Source of the DNA: Candidatus Gastranaerophilales bacterium
Lineage (GTDB): Bacteria; Cyanobacteriota; Vampirovibrionia; Gastranaerophilales; Gastranaerophilaceae
DNA: 18,728 bases
Assembly (NCBI GenBank): GCA_021202305.1
Contig: JAJQDG010000162.1
Coordinates: 1 to 18,728, forward strand
Direction: 5' to 3'
Each line of letters begins with the position of its first letter. Positions within the stretch are counted from its first letter, which is position 1. The position numbers were made by a program, and so were the translations under genes. Below are positions 5,608 through 14,938 of the stretch, piece by piece. The notes below the pieces were generated by a model, which worked only from the letters and a program-made list of their open reading frames with translations, searched no databases and was not told where the DNA came from.

Positions 5608-7722
5608 ATGCATAAAAAAATAAATTTCTGCAATAAATTAAAAGCTTTTTCACTTGTTGAAATACTGGTGGCAATTCTTATCGTATCTGTTTTAACTGCC
5701 GTTTTAGCACCGACTATTACAAAAAAATTCGTACAGAAAAAATCTGAAGGCATTGTCTATACATACCGCTATGATAACAAAGTTACAGCAGACAATGTTT
5801 GTTTCAGGCTCGGGTCTTCAGGCAGCACGGATACAGCCAACTCTAATTATTATTCTACGCGCGATTGTTCAAAATATACATTTACAGTTCCCGATGATGT
5901 GTATTATGTCAATTTAACTCTGCAAGCAGGCGGCGGAGGCGGCGGAGGCGGCGGAGGCGGATTGGTTAATGAATATACTGCTCAATCTTCAAGTTCGGGA
6001 ACGGTTGTTTCAAGAGATCTTGCTGCGTATTTGCTGCGCTCGCTTACGATTGATATTTTAACGGGTCCCGGCGCAACAGGCAATGTAGGCAGCACATCAA
6101 GTCCTAATGACTCTACAGCCGGCGGACTGGGCGGAAGTTCTTCCCCCGCTATTGTTAATTTTAGTTTGCCGCGATCTGTTTTACGCGGTGCCGGATATAC
6201 AAATACTACTCTTGCAAGCACCCCTGCTACAACACTTAAACTTGAACGGTCAAGTACGGACGCTTATGTTCAAATGTACAACAGCAGTTCAAATTATATA
6301 AAATATCAAGTTTATGCAAGTTCTGCAGGAAGCGTTCCTACGGCAAAATGCATCTCTGCTACATCAAGCGGTACCAGTACATATACTGCAAGTCAATCCG
6401 GTTTTGCTAAAGTATGTAAAGTGGATAGCAGCAGCTATCTGAAAAGTGTATCCGGTCAAAAAGGAATTCAGGTACTCAATGGCGGCGGTCCTATAAACCA
6501 TGCTCTTATGGGCGGTGATGGCGGAAATGCTCTTGAGGGATATTCAGGCGGATACGGTGTAGGCGGCAGGGGAAATACCTATGATATGCGTTATTGTGAA
6601 GTTCCGGACAGTTTTGATGACTATGGATACTATTGTACACTGGCGAATTCTTCGGCAAAATATGCGTACAGCAGTTATAAAAACGACGGTAGCGGTGTCA
6701 ACGGATATTTAAGAGAACAGCGTCAGGAAGAAGACGGAGGCTCCGGCTATGCCGGCGTAACATATAGGCTTGAATACCCGGGTGCTGCAGGCGGCGGGGG
6801 TGCCGCAGGTACATTTTTAAGAGTTCTTGCTTTTCCTGTAACTCCCGGAGACACATATACCGTATATGTGGGGTCGGGCGGTGCAGGCGGTGCAGGCGGT
6901 GCATCTTTAACTTCTCCTACCGCAGGAAACCCCGGAAATGGCGGGGTTACAACCGCTATAGCTAATTCAAGCGGGGTTCTGGTTTTTATGGTTAATGGCG
7001 GTGCAGGCGGTGCAGGCGGCACTTATGGCAATGCCAGCTATTCTACAAATTTAAGCAGAAGTAATACTGCTTCGGGCAGAAACTATGCAAAAGTTTTTTA
7101 TAGCAGCACTTATGCAGATAACCTTTATCCTGACGGCACTCTTATGTCTTTGACAAGTAATAGCACCACAAAACCAAGTACATTAACATCAGCAGCTGTT
7201 AAAACCCTTTCTTACACAACGCTTAGCAATGCACCATATTCCACTATGAGTGCAAACGGATACAGCGATAATAAATACGGCGGCTATTCAAATTATAACA
7301 GCAGCTTTAAAACAGTAAACAGCGCATATAACGGCTTATTGAAGCAGGCAGTTTTCGGGAATGATTTTGTATATGTAGGCGGACTCGGCGGCTTTAACGG
7401 GCTTGGCAAAAAAGCAGGCTGCGGCGGATATTTTTATGGCAATTATGACGGCAGAACAAATGCATCGGGATCAACTATTTCAAGTTCTAAAATAGGTACG
7501 TTTGCACCAAGTTCTGCTTATAATGTAAATGATTATTATGATAATTGTTCAACCTTAACTCCAAACGGGCAGACTGCAGATTTTATAGCACCTGATCCTG
7601 TCGCAGGAACATACGGTCAGGCAGGTGCAGGCGGCGGCGGCGGCGGCTACGGCATAGCAGACGGTGCAGGTGCAGGCGGCAAAGGACAGGACGGATATCT
7701 TATGATTGACTGGAGCAGATAG
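5608..7722 (+). CDS. Giant glycine-rich type IV prepilin-like protein 1
   Basis: A 704-aa protein with a class III signal peptide: basic leader, then AFSLVEILVAILIVSVLTAV, with predicted cleavage between A13 and F14 and the conserved E18 at +5. The -1 residue is Ala instead of the usual Gly. The hydrophobic helix would pack into a pilus or pseudopilus after processing by a PilD-type peptidase. The head starts with C65 and C87 flanking a loop before TFTVPDDVYYVNLTL, then eleven glycines (108-118), the usual pattern of glycine-rich adhesin-like domains. PGDTYTVYVGSGGAGGAGG (about 413-431) is a second such module. The C-terminus has GLGGFNGL ... AGCGGYF (about 591-607), a D-N-C segment and GQAGAGGGGGGYG before GYLMIDWSR. 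Ordinary pilins are about 150-200 aa. It is first in a unit with two paralogues and recG. An adhesive minor-pilin role is inferred. Confidence 0.85.
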   Translation: MHKKINFCNKLKAFSLVEILVAILIVSVLTAVLAPTITKKFVQKKSEGIVYTYRYDNKVTADNVCFRLGSSGSTDTANSNYYSTRDCSKYTFTVPDDVYYVNLTLQAGGGGGGGGGGGLVNEYTAQSSSSGTVVSRDLAAYLLRSLTIDILTGPGATGNVGSTSSPNDSTAGGLGGSSSPAIVNFSLPRSVLRGAGYTNTTLASTPATTLKLERSSTDAYVQMYNSSSNYIKYQVYASSAGSVPTAKCISATSSGTSTYTASQSGFAKVCKVDSSSYLKSVSGQKGIQVLNGGGPINHALMGGDGGNALEGYSGGYGVGGRGNTYDMRYCEVPDSFDDYGYYCTLANSSAKYAYSSYKNDGSGVNGYLREQRQEEDGGSGYAGVTYRLEYPGAAGGGGAAGTFLRVLAFPVTPGDTYTVYVGSGGAGGAGGASLTSPTAGNPGNGGVTTAIANSSGVLVFMVNGGAGGAGGTYGNASYSTNLSRSNTASGRNYAKVFYSSTYADNLYPDGTLMSLTSNSTTKPSTLTSAAVKTLSYTTLSNAPYSTMSANGYSDNKYGGYSNYNSSFKTVNSAYNGLLKQAVFGNDFVYVGGLGGFNGLGKKAGCGGYFYGNYDGRTNASGSTISSSKIGTFAPSSAYNVNDYYDNCSTLTPNGQTADFIAPDPVAGTYGQAGAGGGGGGYGIADGAGAGGKGQDGYLMIDWSR
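5929..5961 (+). repeat. In-frame GGCGGCGGA microsatellite encoding polyglycine
   Basis: Three tandem GGCGGCGGA units plus GGCGGA encode the 11-Gly run in prepilin 1. The 9-bp unit keeps the reading frame when copies are gained or lost. Confidence 0.85.
6877..7014 (+). repeat. Two arrays of in-frame GGCGGTGCA repeats (Gly-Gly-Ala)
   Basis: GGCGGTGCA occurs three times in tandem at 6877-6903 and twice at 6997-7014, exactly 120 bp later, both in the same frame and encoding Gly-Gly-Ala. Such units can expand or contract without a frameshift. Confidence 0.85.
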
Positions 7723-7725
7723 TAA

Positions 7726-9903
7726 ATGAAAATTATGAATAGATTTAATTTAATAAAAGGGTTTTCGCTTGTTGAAGTTATGATAACTCTTATTATCTTA
7801 TCTGTTGCAACGGTTGCGCTTGCACCCATGGTAACAAAAAAATTCCCCGAAAATAAAAATTACGGCGTTTTGTATACATATTTAGAAGGTAACAGTATAT
7901 CAACCTCTAACAAATGTTTTGTTTCAAATTCAAATACAGACACAAACTATGCTTCAACCTACGATTGTTCCAAATATACTTTTACGGTGCCTGACGGTGT
8001 CGGGTTTGTTAATTTAACCCTTGTCGGGGGCGGCGGAGGCGGAGGCGGTGCCGGAGGTTCAAACGTTTCTTCAAGTTATGTACAAAACGGTACTGTTTCA
8101 GGACAATTTACACGATCGGGAACTTTGTATCCGGAGTTATTAAAATCTATTATTATAAATTATCTAACTTCATACGGTTCTGCTGCAAGCGACGATTGCA
8201 ACTCAAATTGCGGTGATTCAGAATTATGCGGGCAAAAGGGCGGAACAAGCGCACCTTCGCTTGGCGACTATCCGATTCCTTTTAATATGATCCATGGCTA
8301 TAACTATAAAAATCCCTTGCTGCTAAGCGACTCTAATAAGCCGACTCTTGCATATTATTTGTTCACTACAGATTATGACAGCTCAAAAGGTAATTCTTAT
8401 TTAACCTTTACAAACAGCCAGGATAGCTCTAGTCTCGGTCCTAAATTTTACGCTGTTTATAAATCAAGCTATTCCGGCTATACAAGAGGAAATACGAGTT
8501 ATCTGTATTACACGTACGGCAATACTACAAAAAAAACTTTTCCGCATGAATACGAAAAACCGCCTGTCGAAGGTGATTACGGTGTCTGTATGAAACCAAA
8601 TGACACGGTGTACTATAGAACAAGCCTTATGGGCGGACTTGGCGGCAGAAATAATATTGCTTCGTCCTTTGGTTCAGGTGAGGGCGGAAGATCTTGCACC
8701 GTATATTGCAAGAGTAGTACATCTTCATCCTGTCTTGCTAAAAACGCAAGTTGTCTGAAAAACGGCGATACATATACATATTCGACAGGCAGTGGTAGTA
8801 CTACAATCACCTGGTCCTGTTCCAACGGCACATGCGGTTCAAGCAGATACCATGGCGCGGGTGTTAAATTTACATACACATATGAATATCCTCCGGGAGG
8901 CGGCGGAGGCGGTGCCGCAGGAACGTTTGTCAGAATAACGGGTTTTCCTGTTACGCAGGGTGAAACATATACAATATACGTTGGCAAAGGCGGTGAAGGA
9001 GGTCAGGGCGGTGTATCCGGTTCAGCTGTAGCAGGTTCGGCGGGAACCGGCGGTGTTTCAACAGCCATATTTGATTCAAGCGGCAATCTGATATTTATGG
9101 CAATGGGCGGAAATTACGGCGCAGGCGGTACGAAAGCAACAACTACTTTAGCTGCGCCTACCGTTGCAACTTCAGGAAGAAATTATTCTGTAGTAGCCTA
9201 TGGTTCAAGTTATAAAGATAATCTTATTGTAGATACAAATTTTATGACACTTGGAAGCACTGTTACAGCACCCTCCGGTGCAGGCGGTGCAAAAAGGCTT
9301 ACATACAGCGCCTTTGATGCAAGCCCCTATAAGGGCATGAATATGAATAGCAACTCTTATGTAGATGGTAAATATGGCGGGTTTTCAAATTTGAATACCA
9401 CAGGGCAATATTATAAGAATGTAACAATTACCAATAAAGAATCGGCATCAACTGTTTACGCGCCTGACGGACTTTTCTACAGAACGCTTATAGACGGAGA
9501 TCAAAATTCCGGATATATAGGCGGGCTTGGCGGTTTTACCGGATTTGGCGGAAAAGCAGGCTGCGGCGGGTATTTTCTCGGCAATTTTGACGGAAGATCG
9601 GGAACTAGTAGTGATATTTATACTACAACATCACCCACAACAACATATTCTTCCTGGCTTAAAAATACATTTATACCTCAAGAGTCAGACGGGACACTCT
9701 ATAGCGTATTTAAATATTATGACAATTGTACATCAGAAACTCCAAACGGGCAGACTGCAGATTTTGTAGAGCCTGACCCTGTTGCAATGACATTCGGGCA
9801 GGCAGGCTCAGGCGGAGGCGGAGGCGGATTCAGCATAATGAATGGCTCCGGTTCAGGCGGCAGCGGCCAAAACGGGTATCTTATGATTGACTGGAGAAAA
9901 TAA
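7726..9903 (+). CDS. Giant glycine-rich type IV prepilin-like protein 2
   Basis: A 725-aa paralogue of the preceding protein, starting 3 bp after its stop; GGAG in the upstream coding end (about 7712) can serve as ribosome-binding site. The leader has the canonical cleavage site G12/F13 and E17 at +5 (KGFSLVEVMITLIILSVATV). C64 and C81 match the cysteine pair of prepilin 1, followed by TFTVPDGVGFVNLTLVGGGG and a Gly run. The middle is rich in Ser, Tyr, Asn and extra cysteines (for example CTVYCKSSTSSSCLAKNASC). A second module, QGETYTIYVGKGGEGGQGG, begins near 410. The C-terminal block GGLGGFTGFGGKAGCGGYF (about 598-616), DNC, NGQTADF and GQAGSGGGGGG is shared with both neighbours and ends GYLMIDWRK. 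A same-frame alternative start is the ATG at 7735, which would shorten only the leader. Confidence 0.85.
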   Translation: MKIMNRFNLIKGFSLVEVMITLIILSVATVALAPMVTKKFPENKNYGVLYTYLEGNSISTSNKCFVSNSNTDTNYASTYDCSKYTFTVPDGVGFVNLTLVGGGGGGGGAGGSNVSSSYVQNGTVSGQFTRSGTLYPELLKSIIINYLTSYGSAASDDCNSNCGDSELCGQKGGTSAPSLGDYPIPFNMIHGYNYKNPLLLSDSNKPTLAYYLFTTDYDSSKGNSYLTFTNSQDSSSLGPKFYAVYKSSYSGYTRGNTSYLYYTYGNTTKKTFPHEYEKPPVEGDYGVCMKPNDTVYYRTSLMGGLGGRNNIASSFGSGEGGRSCTVYCKSSTSSSCLAKNASCLKNGDTYTYSTGSGSTTITWSCSNGTCGSSRYHGAGVKFTYTYEYPPGGGGGGAAGTFVRITGFPVTQGETYTIYVGKGGEGGQGGVSGSAVAGSAGTGGVSTAIFDSSGNLIFMAMGGNYGAGGTKATTTLAAPTVATSGRNYSVVAYGSSYKDNLIVDTNFMTLGSTVTAPSGAGGAKRLTYSAFDASPYKGMNMNSNSYVDGKYGGFSNLNTTGQYYKNVTITNKESASTVYAPDGLFYRTLIDGDQNSGYIGGLGGFTGFGGKAGCGGYFLGNFDGRSGTSSDIYTTTSPTTTYSSWLKNTFIPQESDGTLYSVFKYYDNCTSETPNGQTADFVEPDPVAMTFGQAGSGGGGGGFSIMNGSGSGGSGQNGYLMIDWRK

Positions 9904-12518
9904 TGAAAAATAAAAATATAAAACAGGCATTTTCACTTGCTGAAGTATTAATTGCAACGCTTATTCTTGCAATTATACTTATTTTTGCAATTCCCGTTAT
10001 AACAAAAAGAGCGGTAGACACTCACACTAAAACGGAAGGCGGGCAGGCAGGCTTTTATTACAGAAAATCAAGCAATTTAAATTCCGCATTACCCTGTTAT
10101 CATACATATATGGATGCATCTACAGGGTACACTTATATAAAAGATAATACGGGTTCCTGCGAAGTATATGATTTTACGGTGCCTGCCAATGTTCATAAAG
10201 TTGATATCACTCTCGTCGGGGGCGGCGGGGGCGGGGGCGGCGCCGCAGGCGGAACCACCTATGAATATGAATGGAATTATGACGGAGGGCCCACCACCTT
10301 ATCAAAAATACCTTTATCCAGATTAAAAAGAATTAATGTTAATTTTTTAACGGAACGCGGTTATGATGGCACTGCCTCTACTTTTGACGGCGAAGTATCA
10401 GGAGGTAAAAATACGATATGTGCAGGCTATGGCGGTGCCAGCGCACCTGCTATTGTTGATTATAATATACCTGTATCGTATTTAAAAAGCCAGGCAGATT
10501 ATTCGCCTAATTTTAGCAGTGAATTATCAGGCGGATATATAAATCTTGCCTATTTAGCAGATGGTGGTGCTAAATCCAACCTTTACAGTGCTTCGGGCGA
10601 TTGCTGGTATACAGCAAAGACAAATAACTCAAGTTCAAGCAGCTGTTCCGGGCTGTATTTAGCAGCATCTTCAACAGGCAGTATATGCAAGGCTACGGAT
10701 TCAACAAACGTTTCAAATTATTCTGATCTTGGAATAAAAATAACAAATTCAAGCGGCACTCAAATACTGCCTTATATATTTTCTTCGACCTGGATATGTA
10801 AAAATGCAGGCTACCATAGAACCATATACACTGATATATATTATGATTCTTTAACGACTACCGATACTACGAAGAAGTCCCTTGCAACAGAGGCGCAAGC
10901 TGCACTCCATTCAGGCGTTAGCGGGGAAGCGCCAACTTTAGCCAATCCCTCTTTTTCTGAATCAACGTCGTATATGGTTACTTCCGGATATATAATCCGC
11001 GGCGGACGCGGAGCGCATGTACAGGGCGTGCCTTTAGAATATGGCGCAGGTTCGGATGGAACAGGGCTTATGGTTTTGTGCAAAAATAGTGCTGTCGATG
11101 TTACCAGCACCAGCATCAGCAGCCAAGCTGCTTCTACATGTGCGGTACCTTCATTTAATAACGGTTATACCCAAACAGATGATGATACAGATGCGACGAA
11201 TGACAGATTAATAAAAGCACCGACCGAATCTGCCAAACCAAAGGGTGCAAGAGCAACCGTTTATATTGAACACCCGGGGGGTGTCGGTTCGGGCGGTACT
11301 GCAGGCAGTGCCGTTAAAATAAAAAACTTTTCCGTAACTCCGGGGGATACATATAAAATTGTAGTAGGCTCAGGCGGCGGCGGAGGCAGTGCCGGAAAAG
11401 CCGGAACATTGCTTACAAGCGGTACATACAAAACTGAAACAATGGCGGGTTATGATGGCACAAGCGGTTCAAGTACCGCCATATACAGAGTTGATTCTAA
11501 AGGGGCTTATTCCCTTCTTATGCTTGTAGCGGGCGGTGTTCCGGGGAAGGGCGGTAAAGTAAACACGAGCGCAGAAACAATTCCAACCGGAAGCTCGAGT
11601 ATAGATTTCAGCACATTGCCCTATCCTGCCTATCCGGCTTCGTCATATTATATACCGGCATTTGTTATAGGTGAAGATATGACATTAAGCCTGGATACCA
11701 GTGTTTTGCGCGGGTTATCTAAGAAGTATGCGGGAGCCGACGGTTATATTATTCCTGCCAAGGGAACCGCATATAGAATTATTTATGCATATCGTTGTGC
11801 AGGCGGCAATGTTAACGATACCTGCGGAACAGATAACCATACAACAATTCCGTTATTTGAATTTGACAGAAACTCAACTGATGCTGCGCAAGGAGTTGTA
11901 AGCGTTACTACAAGCAGAGATTCAAACGTAGTATCAGGCACTTATAGAAACACAAACGCATTTAAACTCTATTCAGGACCAAATCACTCAACAGCAACAA
12001 CTCCTGTATACTTGAAGCCGGATGCTTATTTTGACGGCACAAGCTCAAGTTCAAAATATGTTTATAACGGGCTTCATTACGCGTATAAAACCGGAAACGT
12101 TTTATCATACGCAGGCGGGCTTGGCGGTTTTAACGGGCTTGGCGGAAAAGCAGGCTGCGGCGGACTTTTTGTTGGAAATATGGACGGACGATACGGAACT
12201 TCAGCTGCTTCCGCCGGAAGCAGTACCAGTACTTCAAGTGTCTTAAAAGGTACTTTTACAATTAATACCACAAGTGCAACGGGCAGTACATCTGCCGGCA
12301 TAAAAACATACGCGATAAATGACTTTTTTGGCGGTTGTTCCCTTGCAACATCAAATGGCGGCACTGCCGAATTTATACCGCCTTCGTATTCTTCAGTTTC
12401 AGGTGAATATTTAGGGCAAGCAGGTTCAGGCGGCGGCGGAGGCGGCTGGAATTCTGAACTGGGCGCAGGAAATGGCGGAAAAGGGCAGGACGGATACGTC
12501 TTTATAAAATGGCACTAA
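9903..12518 (+). CDS. Giant glycine-rich type IV prepilin-like protein 3
   Basis: The largest of the three paralogues, 871 aa. Its ATG overlaps the previous stop by one base (TAATG), with GGAG about 8 bp upstream, implying translational coupling. The leader is AFSLAEVLIATLILAIILIF, with predicted cleavage A9/F10 (Ala at -1) and E14 at +5. C65 and C86 correspond to the N-terminal cysteine pair of the other two. VYDFTVPANVHKVDITLVGG leads into a Gly-rich run. PGDTYKIVVGSGGGGGSAG lies near 478. The C-terminal block GGLGGFNGLGGKAGCGGLF (from about 737), GGCSLATSNGGTAEF and GQAGSGGGGGGW ends GYVFIKWH. The middle (about 120-470) is much less similar to the paralogues than the ends, so each may bind a different target. 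That is inference. Confidence 0.85.
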   Translation: MKNKNIKQAFSLAEVLIATLILAIILIFAIPVITKRAVDTHTKTEGGQAGFYYRKSSNLNSALPCYHTYMDASTGYTYIKDNTGSCEVYDFTVPANVHKVDITLVGGGGGGGGAAGGTTYEYEWNYDGGPTTLSKIPLSRLKRINVNFLTERGYDGTASTFDGEVSGGKNTICAGYGGASAPAIVDYNIPVSYLKSQADYSPNFSSELSGGYINLAYLADGGAKSNLYSASGDCWYTAKTNNSSSSSCSGLYLAASSTGSICKATDSTNVSNYSDLGIKITNSSGTQILPYIFSSTWICKNAGYHRTIYTDIYYDSLTTTDTTKKSLATEAQAALHSGVSGEAPTLANPSFSESTSYMVTSGYIIRGGRGAHVQGVPLEYGAGSDGTGLMVLCKNSAVDVTSTSISSQAASTCAVPSFNNGYTQTDDDTDATNDRLIKAPTESAKPKGARATVYIEHPGGVGSGGTAGSAVKIKNFSVTPGDTYKIVVGSGGGGGSAGKAGTLLTSGTYKTETMAGYDGTSGSSTAIYRVDSKGAYSLLMLVAGGVPGKGGKVNTSAETIPTGSSSIDFSTLPYPAYPASSYYIPAFVIGEDMTLSLDTSVLRGLSKKYAGADGYIIPAKGTAYRIIYAYRCAGGNVNDTCGTDNHTTIPLFEFDRNSTDAAQGVVSVTTSRDSNVVSGTYRNTNAFKLYSGPNHSTATTPVYLKPDAYFDGTSSSSKYVYNGLHYAYKTGNVLSYAGGLGGFNGLGGKAGCGGLFVGNMDGRYGTSAASAGSSTSTSSVLKGTFTINTTSATGSTSAGIKTYAINDFFGGCSLATSNGGTAEFIPPSYSSVSGEYLGQAGSGGGGGGWNSELGAGNGGKGQDGYVFIKWH

Positions 12519-12522
12519 ACCA

Positions 12523-14913
12523 ATGCAGCATTTTGACCATTTATACATGCAGATTAAAAAAGCTGTTGAAATTGAAAAAAGTAAACAGTATATAGATACT
12601 CAAGGAAGAAAAACTTCTTTTTCAAATTTCATTCTTCAAAAATTATTTGAATTAAGACAACACCTTTCAAAGGCGGAAAAAATCAGGCTGGACGGGCTTA
12701 TTTCCGCCTTTGAGCAATATCCTTTTGATTCGCTTGATTCAAGAATGAAATCCATTGATTTACTTATTGAAACTTTTATAAAGTATAAAGCAAAAACTGC
12801 ACCCAAAAAAGAAATTCAAAGAAAAAGCCAAAATTTTACCCTTTCTAAAACATCTGATGTTTGTTATGTAAAAGGAGTGGGGCCTGTACTGGCTGAAATT
12901 TTCAAAAAAATCGGCATAAGAACCGTTTCGGATTTAATTGAATATTACCCGAAAAAATACATAGACTACAAAGGTATTTCCCGTATAGGAAAAATCCGCG
13001 AAGGGGAAAATGTATCAATTTTAGGACAGATTTTAAAAAGCACAATTTATCAAACAAAAACGGGTCTGACCGTACACACCGTTACAATCGGCGATAATAC
13101 GGGGAAAATAAAAATTAATTATTTTTATAAAATAAAAGGGCGCAAAATGATAGAACACTACAGGGCGCGATACCCTGAAAATGCGCTTTGCATTGCAAAC
13201 GGAACAGTAAAATTTGACCCTTATTTGCACTCTTATACCCTTATCAGACCCGAAATAGAGCTTATTGAAGAATACTCTGAAAATGAAGAATATACAAAAG
13301 GAAAAATAATTTCTGTTTATCCCCTGTGCGAAAATCTAAATTCTAAAACCCTTGTAAGGGCTATAAAAAATGCGCTTTCTATGTATGATTGTATTTTAGA
13401 GGACATTTTGCCTGATGAAATTATAGCTAAAAGAAAGCTTTTGCCCTATAGGGAGGCGATAAATAAAATTCATTTTCCCGAAAATAATGAAGATATAGAA
13501 CGCGCGCATTTTCGTATAGTATATGAAGAAGTTTTTATAATGCAACTGGGGCTTGCGCTTTTAAGGGAAGAAACAAAAAAATTAAATTCCGTTGTACTTG
13601 ATGTTAAAAAAGACGGACTTGTAAATAAATTTGTTAAATCGCTTCCTTTTGAACTTACTGATTCGCAAAAAAAGGCATTTTCAGAAATTTTGAATGATAT
13701 AAAATCGCCCCGTCCGATGCAAAGACTTTTACAGGGGGATGTTGGCAGCGGAAAAACCGTGGTTGCCTGTATGGTTTTACTTAGCGCAATTGAAAACGGC
13801 TATCAGGGCGCAATTATGGCGCCGACAGAAATTCTTGCCGTGCAGCACTATAGAAATTTTGTTCAAAAATTAATGCCTATGGGAGTGAGCGTGGGGCTTT
13901 TTTTGGGGAAAAATTCCGCAAAAGTGCGTAAAAGTATGCTATCCTCCCTCAAAAACGGGCAAATGAATATAGCGGTCGGCACCCATGCGCTTATTCAAAA
14001 TGAAGTTAAATTTAACAATTTAGGCGCAGTTGTAATTGATGAACAGCACAGGTTCGGGGTAAATCAGAGAATGAGGCTTTTTTCAAAGGGAAAATGTCCT
14101 CAGACTCTTACTATGACTGCAACTCCAATTCCAAGAACGCTTGCTTTAACCGTTCATGGAGATTTGGATGTTACAATAATTGATGAAATGCCAAAGGGGC
14201 GCCTGCCTGTTAAAACTTCACTTTTAAGCGGAGGGCAGGCAAAATGCGCCTATGACAAACTAAAAGAAGAAATAGCAAAAAAACATCAAGGATATATTGT
14301 TTACCCTTTAATTGATGAATCTGAAACAATAAGCGCCAAAAACGCTACCGAACAATGGGAAAAACTTTCAAAAACAATATTTCAAGGGTATAAAATCGGG
14401 CTTTTGCACGGCAAATTAAAAGCCGAAGAAAAAGATACGGTTATGAACGATTTTAAAAATAAAAAATATGATATTCTTGTATGCACAACAGTTGTTGAAG
14501 TAGGCGTAGATGTACCTGATGCAAGTGTTATGATAATCGAAAATGCAGAAAGATTCGGGCTTTCGCAAATTCATCAGTTAAGAGGAAGGGTGGGAAGATC
14601 CGATATCCAATCATATTGTTTTTTAATAACGGGGCATGTTTCTAAATCCACAAAAGAAAAACTTTCCGTATTGGAAGAAACAAATAACGGTTTTGTTATT
14701 GCTCAAAAAGATCTTGAAATAAGAGGCCCCGGCGAATTTTCAGGGATAAGGCAATCGGGAATTGCAGAATTTATGCTTTTTGATTTTGTAAAAGATGTTA
14801 AAATTTTGGAACTTGCAAGAAAAGACGCATTTGAATTTATTGAAAAAAACAATATCGATAATTTTCCAAAATTAAAAGCCTTGGCAAAAGAAAAGAATTT
14901 GTTTAAAAGCTAA
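12523..14913 (+). CDS. recG: ATP-dependent DNA helicase RecG
   Basis: A 796-aa superfamily 2 helicase that remodels stalled replication forks and branch-migrates Holliday junctions. An N-terminal helical extension (about 1-100) precedes the wedge/OB region (about 110-250, opening with KGVGPVLAEIFKKIGI). Motif I is GDVGSGKT (405-412), motif II DEQH (506-509) followed by RFG, motif III TATPIPRTLA (532-541), and motif VI QLRGRVGR (685-692). All catalytic motifs are intact and the length is normal for RecG with an N-terminal extension, as in Thermotoga. The start lies 4 bp after prepilin 3 with no Shine-Dalgarno site of its own, so translation probably depends on the upstream gene. A biochemical link to pili is not implied. 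No clear terminator follows in the 84-bp convergent gap. Confidence 0.96.
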   Translation: MQHFDHLYMQIKKAVEIEKSKQYIDTQGRKTSFSNFILQKLFELRQHLSKAEKIRLDGLISAFEQYPFDSLDSRMKSIDLLIETFIKYKAKTAPKKEIQRKSQNFTLSKTSDVCYVKGVGPVLAEIFKKIGIRTVSDLIEYYPKKYIDYKGISRIGKIREGENVSILGQILKSTIYQTKTGLTVHTVTIGDNTGKIKINYFYKIKGRKMIEHYRARYPENALCIANGTVKFDPYLHSYTLIRPEIELIEEYSENEEYTKGKIISVYPLCENLNSKTLVRAIKNALSMYDCILEDILPDEIIAKRKLLPYREAINKIHFPENNEDIERAHFRIVYEEVFIMQLGLALLREETKKLNSVVLDVKKDGLVNKFVKSLPFELTDSQKKAFSEILNDIKSPRPMQRLLQGDVGSGKTVVACMVLLSAIENGYQGAIMAPTEILAVQHYRNFVQKLMPMGVSVGLFLGKNSAKVRKSMLSSLKNGQMNIAVGTHALIQNEVKFNNLGAVVIDEQHRFGVNQRMRLFSKGKCPQTLTMTATPIPRTLALTVHGDLDVTIIDEMPKGRLPVKTSLLSGGQAKCAYDKLKEEIAKKHQGYIVYPLIDESETISAKNATEQWEKLSKTIFQGYKIGLLHGKLKAEEKDTVMNDFKNKKYDILVCTTVVEVGVDVPDASVMIIENAERFGLSQIHQLRGRVGRSDIQSYCFLITGHVSKSTKEKLSVLEETNNGFVIAQKDLEIRGPGEFSGIRQSGIAEFMLFDFVKDVKILELARKDAFEFIEKNNIDNFPKLKALAKEKNLFKS

Positions 14914-14938
14914 AAAATATTTATGCTCAAAACCAAAA

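Noticed and set aside
8613..8987. Proline-rich minus-strand open frames opposite the prepilins
   Set aside because: Proline runs arise from reading Gly codons on the opposite strand. The plus-strand prepilins are continuous and have clear leaders.
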